A stretch of DNA of 38,339 nucleotides from Bacteroidetes bacterium UBA6161 (GTDB lineage: Bacteria > Bacteroidota > Bacteroidia > NS11-12g > UBA955), in NCBI GenBank assembly GCA_002422315.1, contig DIUJ01000015.1:1-38339 (forward strand). Direction: 5' to 3'. The position numbers and the translations under genes were made by a program. A model generated the notes under the pieces. It had not been told where the DNA came from, did no database searches, and worked only from the letters and a program-made list of their open reading frames with translations. Positions 16,485 to 24,744 of the stretch are shown piece by piece (positions within the stretch are counted from its first letter, which is position 1; each line of letters begins with the position of its first letter).

Positions 16485-16726
16485 CTAAATGTAGTCGGAG
16501 ACTACAAACCATTGTAAATCCAACTCTACGGATACCTGAATAAAAAAGGCTTAATAGATATAGACTATTTGTAACTAAATGTAGTCGGAGACTACAAACC
16601 ATTGTAAATCCAACTCTACGGATAGGGGAATAAAAAAGGCTTAATAGATATAGACTATTTATAACTAAATGTAGTCGGAGACTACAAACCATTGTAAATC
16701 CGTAGAGCCCTTCGGAACTCTACGGA
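16446..16726 (-). repeat. Three tandem 90-bp units after the RAYT, inverted relative to the upstream array
   Basis: Units repeat exactly every 90 bp. Each contains a copy of the RAYT 3' end (codons for LNKKGLIDIDYL and the stop), then GTAGTC-GGA-GACTAC (16491-16505, 16581-16595, 16671-16685), then the long REP hairpin. Only the third copy keeps the full hairpin (16699-16726); the first two have lost the same 14 nt (GTAGAGCCCTTCGG). Read on the minus strand, hairpin order equals that of the upstream array. Confidence 0.88.
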
Positions 16727-16760
16727 TAGGGGAGAGATCTTTCTTCTCACAGAAATAGGT

Positions 16761-17222
16761 CTAGCCTACGAACCCTATATCTACTTTCTTAGGTCCATTA
16801 TCTGCTGCATGAGTAGCTAAAAAATCGCATCTTTCATTCAGTGGGTTCCCTGCATGGCCTTTTACCCAGAATATTTTCACTTTAAAGAGTTTAGAAATTT
16901 CTAAATATTCTTTCCAAAGGTCCACGTTTTTTTTGTCTTTAAAATTTTTGCTTACCCAAGATTTGAGCCACCCTTTTTCTATCGCATCGTGCACATATTT
17001 GCTATCTGTAAAAACATGAACCTCCATGTTTATTTTTTTAATCTTTTTAAGTGCTTCAATTACCGCCTTTAGCTCCATTCTGTTGTTCGTTGTTTTTACA
17101 AAACCTTCACTTAGCTCTAGTTTATGAGGGCCATACAAGAGAACTGCTCCGTAGCCACCAGGCCCAGGATTACCTCTGGCTGCACCATCGGTATAAATTA
17201 ATACGGGTTGTTTACTTTCCAT
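16761..17222 (-). CDS. rnhA: Ribonuclease HI
   Basis: 153 residues, a normal length for RNase HI, which cuts RNA in RNA-DNA hybrids (R-loops, primers). All four acidic catalytic residues are visible: IYTDGAARGNPGPGGYG, NNRMELKAVIEAL, VFTDSKYVHDAI and the final Asp in NERCDFLATHA; the GHAGN loop supplies the catalytic His. Its start overlaps the end of folC by 11 nt, so it is cotranscribed as the last gene of the ExbB-ExbD-TonB-FolC run. The REP array begins about 35 nt past its stop. Confidence 0.96.
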   Translation of the reverse strand: MESKQPVLIYTDGAARGNPGPGGYGAVLLYGPHKLELSEGFVKTTNNRMELKAVIEALKKIKKINMEVHVFTDSKYVHDAIEKGWLKSWVSKNFKDKKNVDLWKEYLEISKLFKVKIFWVKGHAGNPLNERCDFLATHAADNGPKKVDIGFVG

Positions 17223-18492
17223 TTTTTAATTTTCTAATCACTTCACAATCTATTGTTTCCGCTACTACAAAGGTACTCGCTCCTATAAAAACCAAATCCT
17301 GTGAACTAGCATTTTTCAATGCAGATTCCAAAGCTTGTTCGCAAGAAGCGTATGCAGAACCAAAAAAGCCTTTCTCTCTTGCTTCTTCTTGCAAAAAACT
17401 TTCACTTAAACCTCTAGGCACATTGGGTTTACAGAAGTAATATACCGCCTCTTGTGGAAGTATTTTCCAAATCTTATCTCTTTTTTTATCGTTCATCATT
17501 CCTATTACAAAATGAAGCACTTTATATTTTTCTACCTTTAATTGATTTACCACTTGCTGCAATCCGTCTTCGTTGTGTCCAGTGTCTGCTATAACTCTAG
17601 GCCCAGAGGCATGCAATATTTCCCATCTCCCTCTTAGTCCGGTATATTTGCTCACATTGGCTAGTGCATCCTCCAAAAGATTTTGATTTAAGTTTATAAA
17701 ACCAATATCCTGCAATACAAGGCAAGTAGTATAAATTGTTTTTAAATTTTCTTGTTGGTATATTCCTTTCAGTTCAAAATCTATATTCTCAGGAATTTGT
17801 TTTTCCCATGCTTTTATAATTGGGGCCTTATTTTGTTGTGCCTTATTTTCAAAAACATGTAAAATTTCTCCTTGATTTCTGCCCAAAACTACGGGTGTAT
17901 TGTTTTTAATTATCCCTGCTTTTTCAGCAGCTATTTGAGGCAATGTGTCGCCTAAAAGGTCTTGGTGATCGTAAGATATATTGGTAATAACAGAGACCAA
18001 AGGATGGATTATATTGGTTGAATCTAGTCTCCCTCCCAATCCAACTTCGATTACAGCCACATCTACCTTTTCTTTTGAAAAATACTCAAAAGCCATTGCA
18101 AGGGTAATTTCAAAAAAAGAAGGGTTTATATTTTCAATTAGTGACCTATGCGTATTTACGAAATCTACAACAAACTTCTTTTCTGCCAGATTACCATCCA
18201 CCCTAATTCTCTCTCTAAAATCCAACAAATGAGGGGAAGTATACAATCCTGTTTTAAATCCATGTGTTTGAAGAACCGAGGCTATACTATGGGAGGTAGA
18301 ACCTTTTCCATTGGTACCAGCTATATGAATACAAGGATAATTCGTTTGTGGATTACCTAGTTTTTCGCAAAGGGATAGAATATTATCTAGGGAGTTTTTA
18401 ATTGCTGCTTTTCCATCTCGGGTAAAAAAAGGCAACCTGGAGTACAAAAAATCCATGGTTTGCTCAAAGCTAACAAAAGGGGGGTATTGCAC
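17212..18492 (-). CDS. folC: Bifunctional folylpolyglutamate synthase / dihydrofolate synthase
   Basis: 426 residues, normal for FolC. It adds glutamate to dihydropteroate and to folates in the cytosol using ATP. The P-loop is HIAGTNGKGSTSHS (about 57-70), followed by GLYTSPHLLDFRERIR. VAVIEVGLGGRLDSTN, TNISYDHQDLLGDT and GHNEDGLQQV complete the Mur-ligase-like signature. The ATG is 24 nt downstream of the TonB-like gene's stop, and its end overlaps rnhA. Confidence 0.95.
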   Translation of the reverse strand: MQYPPFVSFEQTMDFLYSRLPFFTRDGKAAIKNSLDNILSLCEKLGNPQTNYPCIHIAGTNGKGSTSHSIASVLQTHGFKTGLYTSPHLLDFRERIRVDGNLAEKKFVVDFVNTHRSLIENINPSFFEITLAMAFEYFSKEKVDVAVIEVGLGGRLDSTNIIHPLVSVITNISYDHQDLLGDTLPQIAAEKAGIIKNNTPVVLGRNQGEILHVFENKAQQNKAPIIKAWEKQIPENIDFELKGIYQQENLKTIYTTCLVLQDIGFINLNQNLLEDALANVSKYTGLRGRWEILHASGPRVIADTGHNEDGLQQVVNQLKVEKYKVLHFVIGMMNDKKRDKIWKILPQEAVYYFCKPNVPRGLSESFLQEEAREKGFFGSAYASCEQALESALKNASSQDLVFIGASTFVVAETIDCEVIRKLKNGK

Positions 18493-18516
18493 AGAATAAG
18501 AATTTATTTTCGGGGA

Positions 18517-19284
18517 TTAATTCTTGAAAGTTACAGTAATTTCACCACGTGTATTACCAACTCCTGATGTTGGTTGTAGCTTTATTCTTTTAACTAATTT
18601 TTTTCCTTCATCAATTAAGCAGGCGTCGTTTATATTCCCACCTCTTGCTACACCAATTATATTTACTACATCTCCAGCCGGGTTTACTTCAATTTCCAAA
18701 ACCAATTTTCCACCCTTAGAATTTACACAATTGCTGGTAACGGCAGGATAACTTTTAATTGCTCTATTTCCAAAGCCACTTCCTAATTTAAAACCATCTC
18801 CACCTGTTCCCGCTCCAGGCCCTTGTCCTGGGCCGTTGTCATTTGGCCCATCTCCTGGATTATTCCCCGGGTTGTTTCCGGGTCCTTGTCCTGGGCTTTT
18901 AGGAGAATTTTTAAATAAATCGTTTAAAGCAGGGTCTATTTGCCTTTGGGGTTCTTGTGGCGGTGTAGGGGTTGGCTTAGTGGGCTTGGGTGAAGGCTTA
19001 GGCGATGTAGCCACATTTTCTCCCTCCTCTTGGTTTGTAGTGTGGTGCTCTTGAGCTGGGGGGCTAACAGGTTGCACTGGCACTTCTCTAGTTGTTTCTG
19101 GAGTGCTTGAACTAGAAGAAGCGCTATTGGCCATATCTACCATTAGGTCGTTCTCTTCCCCTATTTTTTCGGGGGCAGTAAAACCAAATAATACCATTAA
19201 CAAAAAAAGCAAAGACAGGATTACTCCTGTAGCTACACCTGCTTTTACTTTGTTTTTCTTTTCTTCTTTAGTTAACTCTTCCAT
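18517..19284 (-). CDS. TonB-like energy transducer
   Basis: 255 residues. One membrane helix (about 15-36) is followed by a periplasm-spanning Pro/Ser/Gly/Asn-rich region with PKPSPKPTKPTPTPP and GPGNNPGNNPGDGPNDNGPG. The final 80 residues contain GGKLVLEIEVNPAGDVVNI and KRIKLQP, the pattern of a TonB C-terminal domain. It would transmit proton-motive energy from ExbB/ExbD to outer-membrane receptors. It lies 24 nt after exbD in the same run, which supports the call. The Gly-rich linker is unusually long. Confidence 0.85.
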   Translation of the reverse strand: MEELTKEEKKNKVKAGVATGVILSLLFLLMVLFGFTAPEKIGEENDLMVDMANSASSSSSTPETTREVPVQPVSPPAQEHHTTNQEEGENVATSPKPSPKPTKPTPTPPQEPQRQIDPALNDLFKNSPKSPGQGPGNNPGNNPGDGPNDNGPGQGPGAGTGGDGFKLGSGFGNRAIKSYPAVTSNCVNSKGGKLVLEIEVNPAGDVVNIIGVARGGNINDACLIDEGKKLVKRIKLQPTSGVGNTRGEITVTFKN

Positions 19285-19308
19285 AGCACTTAATTTTTTA
19301 GGGTTAGT

Positions 19309-19713
19309 TTATTTTTTTGCTTCTTTATCCAAAGCCAAAACCACTTTTGCTCCTTTGTCATCGGCTATTTTCACAAGGTTCATTACTTCCTCATATTCCA
19401 CTTTTTTGTCGCCGTGCACAGAAACAACCGCCTCTGGATTTGCGTTTAATGCCTCTTGAAGTGCAAAAGGTAAATCTTCTAAACTAACAATATTTTGATC
19501 TACGGCATATTGCTTATCGGCGGTTACGGAAAGCTTAATTGTTTTTTTAACCATATTGTCGGTAGGCCTAGCTTTAGGTAGCACTACTTTCAATACGGAC
19601 TCTCTTGTTACAGAAGATGTTACTATAAAGAAAATAAGCAACAAGAAAATAATATCTGTCATGGATGACATATTAAATTCGGTACTAATTTTCGATTTTT
19701 TTCTTAATGACAT
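19309..19713 (-). CDS. ExbD/TolR-family proton channel subunit
   Basis: 134 residues. The single N-terminal membrane helix carries the essential acidic residue in NMSSMTDIIFLLLIFFIVTS; a periplasmic domain follows (DKQYAVDQNIVSLEDLPFAL, VVSVHGDKKVEYEEVMNLV). It forms the proton-conducting complex with ExbB in the inner membrane. It lies 27 nt after the ExbB gene and 24 nt before the TonB-like gene. ExbD fits better than TolR because a TonB follows rather than tolA/tolB. Confidence 0.93.
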   Translation of the reverse strand: MSLRKKSKISTEFNMSSMTDIIFLLLIFFIVTSSVTRESVLKVVLPKARPTDNMVKKTIKLSVTADKQYAVDQNIVSLEDLPFALQEALNANPEAVVSVHGDKKVEYEEVMNLVKIADDKGAKVVLALDKEAKK

Positions 19714-19740
19714 GGATACAGTGTGTATAAGTTAAACGAA

Positions 19741-20460
19741 TTATTCTGCAGGTTGTTGCAAAATATCCAAAAATTCTACTGTTGTAGCTTCCATCTTATG
19801 AACTACTTTTTCTATCATAGCGGTAAGAAGGTTAAAAGCCAAGTAAGCAATAATACCTACTACTAATCCAGCAACAGTGGTAACCATTGCTTGGTAAATA
19901 CCACCACTAAGCACACCCATATCGGTACTATCTCCTGCTTGGTTCATAGCATAAAGGGTTTGAATCATACCGGTTACGGTACCTAAGAAACCCAACATAG
20001 GTGCTGCACCTGAGATAGTAGCAATTATTGGCATCCCCTTTTCCATTTTATAAATTTCTAGTTTCCCAACATTTTCTACTGCTACTTCTATATTTTTTAA
20101 TGGTTTACCCATTCTTGAAAGTCCTTTTTCCAACATTTTTGCGATAGGGGATTCCGTTTTTTCACAAAGTTTTCGTGCGCCCACTATATTGTCGTTAAGC
20201 ACCATATCTTTAATTTGAGCAATGAAAAATGGGTCAAGCTTGCCAGCTTTTTTTATGTTTAGGTACCTTTCTATGGCCAAATAAAGTGCAACTACCAACA
20301 TAATTGCTATTGGAATCATTACAGGGCCGCCATTTAATACTAAGTCAAAAAACTTTAATCCTTCTTCTTTTGCGGGAGCGGCTTCTGCTGCACTTGCTGC
20401 AGGAGTACCTGTTTCTGCTGAAATTTGCAACAAGGCAAATAATTGAGATATGTTATTCAT
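19741..20460 (-). CDS. MotA/TolQ/ExbB-family proton channel protein
   Basis: 239 residues with three membrane helices (about 48-66, 148-170 and 187-210). The conserved family core is APMLGFLGTVTGMIQTLYAM and the later AMVTTVAGLVVGIIAYLAFNLL. An Ala/Pro/Glu-rich N-terminus (AETGTPAASAAEAAPAKEEG) precedes the first helix, as in many Bacteroidota ExbB proteins. It starts 3 nt after the HU/SPOR gene and is followed by ExbD and TonB, forming a complete energy-transduction unit. Confidence 0.94.
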   Translation of the reverse strand: MNNISQLFALLQISAETGTPAASAAEAAPAKEEGLKFFDLVLNGGPVMIPIAIMLVVALYLAIERYLNIKKAGKLDPFFIAQIKDMVLNDNIVGARKLCEKTESPIAKMLEKGLSRMGKPLKNIEVAVENVGKLEIYKMEKGMPIIATISGAAPMLGFLGTVTGMIQTLYAMNQAGDSTDMGVLSGGIYQAMVTTVAGLVVGIIAYLAFNLLTAMIEKVVHKMEATTVEFLDILQQPAE

Positions 20461-20463
20461 TTT

Positions 20464-21510
20464 TTATTTTTGAAATTCTGTGATATATGCACCTGGTATA
20501 AATTCTCTAATTACATTTAAATTTTGTTCCGCAATTTTCATGCTACTAAATTTTCCAGTTTGTATCTTAGTTATATTTTTACGCGTTCCATTTACAGGAT
20601 ATACTTCGTATCCTTTGGCTGTCATTTCTAATTCCCTAGTTTTAGCATTTTGCTCTACTTCAAAAGCCCCTACCATAACCGTGTAGTAGTTACCAAAGTC
20701 TTGTGAATTTATTTGTTCCTCAACAATAGGATTGCTTGGTTCCAAAATGCTTTCTTCTGTTGGGTTTTGTATAACTTCTTCTTGAATCTCAGGTAAAACC
20801 TCAATGGGTTGTACGGGAGTTTCAGTTTTTTGAATATTTTCTGACTTAGTTTCCTCTTTAATTTTCACTTCATTCCCTCCAAAAGTATCAGAAAAACCAA
20901 ACATTTGTGCTTGCTGAATCACTTCTGAACCTAAGCTAGCTAACTGGTCTTTCCAAATTATGGAACCACTTGCTAATAAAGCTAAAACTACAGATGCCGC
21001 TATAGCCTTTATCCATTTGCGGTTTCTGTTGGTGCTAACTGTTAGAGGCGCTTGGGCAGCAGATGGCATAGGAACAGAACTTGGTAAGTTTTTTGCAATA
21101 GTTTTGGCCACTACTGCTTCTAATCCATAACTGTCTTTTGATAAATTAACTTTAGGGTTTGGAGAAAACCATTTTTTACCCTCCATATTTACATAAAATG
21201 TACCTAGAGCACCGAACTTAAACATGGATTTTTCTTCCATTTCTTTTTCCACAAAAGCAACCCAATCCCTAACCAACTTAGCAGCTTCTACATAGCTAAC
21301 TCCATGGTTTTTAGCAATGCTATTTAACAACAAGCCATCGTTTGTGGTGAGAACGTGATTAAAAAAAAGAGATTCACCCCTCGGCTTTATCATTCCATTG
21401 GGAGTAATATAGGCAGGATTTTGTCTTTTTATAAATCCACCAAAATCTGGAATCACAACACAATCGTTGTCAAATAGCAGGTTTTGTATGTAATTTTCTG
21501 GTTTTAGCAT
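20464..21510 (-). CDS. HU-CCDC81/SPOR domain protein, membrane anchored
   Basis: 348 residues from the ATG at 21510; an in-frame TTG 21 nt upstream is less likely. An N-terminal HU-like (CCDC81-type) region spans about 1-130, with NCVVIPDFGGFIKR-type sequence (CVVIPDFGGFIKRQNPAYI) and FKFGALGTFYV. A membrane helix is near 164-183 (WIKAIAASVVLALLASGSII), then an acidic linker, then a C-terminal SPOR domain (YYTVMVGAFEVEQNAKTREL to FIPGAYITEF). SPOR domains bind denuded peptidoglycan; the cytosolic HU-like part could bind DNA. This architecture is typical of Bacteroidota. Being upstream of ExbB suggests an envelope role. Confidence 0.85.
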   Translation of the reverse strand: MLKPENYIQNLLFDNDCVVIPDFGGFIKRQNPAYITPNGMIKPRGESLFFNHVLTTNDGLLLNSIAKNHGVSYVEAAKLVRDWVAFVEKEMEEKSMFKFGALGTFYVNMEGKKWFSPNPKVNLSKDSYGLEAVVAKTIAKNLPSSVPMPSAAQAPLTVSTNRNRKWIKAIAASVVLALLASGSIIWKDQLASLGSEVIQQAQMFGFSDTFGGNEVKIKEETKSENIQKTETPVQPIEVLPEIQEEVIQNPTEESILEPSNPIVEEQINSQDFGNYYTVMVGAFEVEQNAKTRELEMTAKGYEVYPVNGTRKNITKIQTGKFSSMKIAEQNLNVIREFIPGAYITEFQK

Positions 21511-21559
21511 GGGAAACGATTTAGGGTTCAAATGTACTAAAATTCATCTTTATTTTGAA

Positions 21560-23242
21560 TTAAAATCTTACGCCAACGCCAGCATTTGCATTAAATCCAT
21601 ACACAGGGAAATTATACCAGCGCTGATAAGTGGCCCCAGCTATATTGTTTAACTGAACAAAAGCAAAAAACATTTTTTTGAAATGATAATCTACTCCAAG
21701 ATTTATATCTACCAGTGGTTTTAATTCCAAGCTACTCAAATTCTCTAATCGAGCACTTCTATTACCCATCATTAGTAAATCTGTTTTTATAAATAATTTC
21801 TTTGATAAGATATAATGAAGCCTCAATTTAGTTTCAAAATCTGCATACATCCAAGCATTTTGCTCTGTTTCCATGTTGTAATTGTAATATGCTGCAATCA
21901 AATTTGCCCATATTTTTTCGCCTATACTAAAATTCAACTGACCTTTAATAGTGGTTAAACCTACGTTGTCATAAATCACATCGAACCTTCTAAAACTATC
22001 GGAACTAGCAACAAAAAGTGGCAGATTTGAAATAGTAGCATGAGAAACCTCCGCAACAAAATTTGCTCCGGGAGCTACTTTTGCATTTATACCAGCAAAC
22101 AAACGCAAATTGGTATATTTGTTTTCCAATAGGGGAATATTTTGTATGAATGGGTTGTTTGAAAATAAGGATTGGAGACCTTGCTTTTCATAGCCGCCAT
22201 CTACGCCAGCTACCAAAATCACCCTTTTATCCATAATTGGCAGTTGTGCATTTGCATAGAGGTTTGGGAACAACTTTGGCTGAGTGGTATCTGCAAAAAC
22301 ACCTAAATTTAAACCGAAATCAACGGTAAGGGTATTTTTTCCTAAATCCACAGCAAACTGATCTCTTGCTTCAAGCCAAGCAAAAACCCTTGTAAGCTGC
22401 AAATCAGAACTCAATCTTACTTGATCTATATGGGTTTTTAGCAAAAGGTCTAAGGTCTGCCTATCTTTGGACTTAGACAAGCCAAAGCCTTTGTGGTCTT
22501 TTCTAAAATGCACCTTACCCTGAAAACTATTTTCAAAGCGGTTCATGTTTAAATTAAACCTATCAAAATCAAAATCTAGTCTTAAATATGGCTTTCTACC
22601 AGTCTGATTTATATTTCCAAATTTGTAATAGGTATTTAAATTCCATTGTTCCATGGTTCGGGTAAGTTCCTTTCTATCTGCAACCTCCACAGAGTCTGGC
22701 AAGTTAAAAAAACGCAATGCCAATCTAGAATAATCAAAAGCAATCCCAAACTCTTCATTCCCTTTATAAAGTTTGGTAAAAGCACCAATTTCATTTCTAC
22801 TAAAGTCTTTAAAGGTTCCTTTTTCATTTAGCGAGAAATGATTGTATTTAAACCCATAAGCATTGGTAGGGCTGGAATTGTTTGCCAGATATAAGTTTCC
22901 ATTCCAAGCATTTAGATTTCCATAACCTAGAGAAGCATATCCATTGGGCAAAATTTCTTTTTTCTCAGGGGCAAAAGTAATTGGCGGCAACACATTTACA
23001 TGCTTTTCTGTAGTCGTAAACTTATCAATTGTAACAAATTTAAGAGGGGCTTGTTCTATTTTATTCCTAGAAATTTGAGGCAAAATTTCCAGTTTCCTTC
23101 CTTCTGAAAGAGATGGATTGGAAGGTACATGAATAATAATTTTCGAACTGGTATCTATTTGAGCATAGGAAACAGAAGGAACAAGAAGCGAAATGCCCAG
23201 GGCGAACAAGCTGCAAAAGAGTTGCATTAGAGAGTTTTTCAT
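21560..23242 (-). CDS. TonB-receptor-like outer-membrane beta-barrel protein
   Basis: 560 residues. The signal peptide is about 1-27 (LFCSLFALGISLLVPSVSYAQ). A short Pro-rich periplasmic stretch (about 30-100) is followed by a long run of alternating beta segments: GYASLGYGNLNAWNGNLYLA, AYGFKYNHFSL, KPYLRLDFDFDRFN and, at the C-terminus, FPVYGFNANAGVGVRF with the terminal Phe of barrel proteins. No TonB plug domain is visible, so it is a receptor-like barrel or porin rather than a canonical TonB-dependent receptor. It is 49 nt upstream of the HU/SPOR gene and probably heads the operon. Confidence 0.75.
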   Translation of the reverse strand: MKNSLMQLFCSLFALGISLLVPSVSYAQIDTSSKIIIHVPSNPSLSEGRKLEILPQISRNKIEQAPLKFVTIDKFTTTEKHVNVLPPITFAPEKKEILPNGYASLGYGNLNAWNGNLYLANNSSPTNAYGFKYNHFSLNEKGTFKDFSRNEIGAFTKLYKGNEEFGIAFDYSRLALRFFNLPDSVEVADRKELTRTMEQWNLNTYYKFGNINQTGRKPYLRLDFDFDRFNLNMNRFENSFQGKVHFRKDHKGFGLSKSKDRQTLDLLLKTHIDQVRLSSDLQLTRVFAWLEARDQFAVDLGKNTLTVDFGLNLGVFADTTQPKLFPNLYANAQLPIMDKRVILVAGVDGGYEKQGLQSLFSNNPFIQNIPLLENKYTNLRLFAGINAKVAPGANFVAEVSHATISNLPLFVASSDSFRRFDVIYDNVGLTTIKGQLNFSIGEKIWANLIAAYYNYNMETEQNAWMYADFETKLRLHYILSKKLFIKTDLLMMGNRSARLENLSSLELKPLVDINLGVDYHFKKMFFAFVQLNNIAGATYQRWYNFPVYGFNANAGVGVRF

Positions 23243-23425
23243 GTAAAGAAATAAAGTCCAAAAATGGGGTAAAAATTGTGTACTTCACGGCTTCAATTGT
23301 TCACAATTTAACAAACCTGGCCAAATATGTATACAAAACAAGAAAAGTCGCTGTGTATATTGTATCTTTTTTTGTGGATAAACATAAAAAAAACAGACTG
23401 AAATTGCAAAAAATATTGAGTTAAC

Positions 23426-24433
23426 ATGTCAGACAACAAAGCAGAAAAACTAAAAGCCCTTAAATTAACTATTGACAGATTAGAAAAGAGCTACGGGAAG
23501 GGAGTAGTAATGAAAATGGATGACCCTGGATTGTCGGATGTATCTGTAATTTCTACAGGTTCATTTAGTTTAGACCTAGCCTTAGGGATAGGCGGATTTC
23601 CTAGGGGCAGAATCATAGAAATATACGGTCCTGAGTCATCGGGCAAAACAACCTTGGCATTAAGCTGTATCGCTCAAGCTCAAAAACAAGGTGGCCTTTG
23701 TGCATTTATCGATGCAGAGCATGCTTTTGATAAATTTTATGCACAAAAATTAGGTATTAGTATAGAAGACCTATTGATTTCGCAGCCAGACGACGGGGAG
23801 CAAGCCTTAGAAGTTGCAGACAATTTAATTCGTTCTGGCGCATTGGACGTAGTAGTAATTGACTCCGTAGCTGCTCTTGTGCCCAAAGCCGAAATTGAGG
23901 GAGATATGGGTGATTCTAAAATGGGTCTACAAGCTAGGCTTATGTCGCAAGCTCTTCGTAAACTTACTGGAACCATTAATAAAACAGGATGTATATGCAT
24001 ATTTATCAACCAATTACGCGACAAAATAGGAGTAATGTTTGGCAATCCAGAAACTACTACAGGTGGTAATGCGTTAAAGTTTTACTCTTCTGTTCGTATT
24101 GACATCAGAAGAATTGGTCAATTGAAAAATGGGGATGAATTGATTGGCAATAGAACCAAAGTAAAAGTTGCTAAAAACAAACTTGCCCCTCCTTTTAAAG
24201 TAGTAGAGTTTGACATTATCTATGGTCAAGGTATTTCAAGAGTTGGAGAAATATTAGATTTGGCAGTAGAAGCAGGCGTAGTAAACAAAAGCGGTTCTTG
24301 GTTTAGCTATGGCGAAACAAAATTAGGTCAAGGAAGAGATTCTGTTAAGGATCTTTTGGCAGACAATGTAGAATTGCTTGCTGATATTGAAAATAAGTTA
24401 AAAGAAAAAATGCTAGGTGAAACAGCATCTTAA
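23426..24433 (+). CDS. recA: Recombinase RecA
   Basis: 335 residues. Central ATPase of homologous recombination and of SOS induction; it forms filaments on single-stranded DNA. Walker A is GPESSGKTT (about 67-75), Walker B is VVVIDSVAAL, and INQLRDKIGVMFGNPETTTGGNALKFY covers the L2/DNA-binding region. It is divergent from the envelope operon across 183 nt; I see no perfect TAnnTTTG box there and no LexA site that I can name. It is followed by a hairpin terminator. Confidence 0.98.
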   Translation: MSDNKAEKLKALKLTIDRLEKSYGKGVVMKMDDPGLSDVSVISTGSFSLDLALGIGGFPRGRIIEIYGPESSGKTTLALSCIAQAQKQGGLCAFIDAEHAFDKFYAQKLGISIEDLLISQPDDGEQALEVADNLIRSGALDVVVIDSVAALVPKAEIEGDMGDSKMGLQARLMSQALRKLTGTINKTGCICIFINQLRDKIGVMFGNPETTTGGNALKFYSSVRIDIRRIGQLKNGDELIGNRTKVKVAKNKLAPPFKVVEFDIIYGQGISRVGEILDLAVEAGVVNKSGSWFSYGETKLGQGRDSVKDLLADNVELLADIENKLKEKMLGETAS

Positions 24434-24466
24434 ACCCTTTCTTTTTATTTTAATAAGTTATACTTT

Positions 24467-24494
24467 GAAAAGCCTCTTCCCCAAGGGGCTTTTC
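24467..24494 (+). terminator. Intrinsic terminator after recA
   Basis: GAAAAGCC pairs with GGCTTTTC around a 12-nt C-rich loop (an alternative inner pairing CCTC/GGGG is possible), followed by TGTTTG. Located 34 nt after the recA stop. Confidence 0.7.
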
Positions 24495-24597
24495 TGTTTG
24501 TAGGCAGTCACAAATCTCTATAAATGGGAATGTCTACCCCCGCTTCTAGTTGGAGGGACAAACCAGAGGTGACGTTTACCTTTAAGTTATAAAAGAA

Positions 24598-24720
24598 ATG
24601 TCATCCTGTGTAAAAATTCCTTTCATGCAAAAGAATATAAATGACGTTAAATTTTCGACAATCAAAAATAAACAAAACAAATTGAATACTAACTGTTTGT
24701 ATAAATCCGTCAATGGTAGT
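24598..24720 (+). repeat. Diverged ~120-bp direct repeat, copy A
   Basis: Begins near TGTCATCCTGTGTAAAAATT and ends near CCGTCAATGGTAGT. It recurs as copy A' at 25570-25690 with scattered differences, so the two copies bracket the 350-bp tandem array. The perfect hairpin GGTAGTC-TG-GACTACC (24715-24730) lies at its right end and is absent from copy A'. Short open frames here are not credible genes. Confidence 0.75.
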
Positions 24721-24744
24721 CTGGACTACCTCAAGTTATTCATA

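Noticed and set aside
16426..16692. Minus-strand 88-residue protein with three 30-residue repeats
   Set aside because: It is only the reverse reading of the three 90-bp tandem units; 90 is a multiple of three, so the frame stays open by arithmetic.
15649..16726. CRISPR array
   Set aside because: Regular ~90-bp spacing, but the 'spacers' are near-identical between units and no cas gene is nearby; the units are hairpin REPs.
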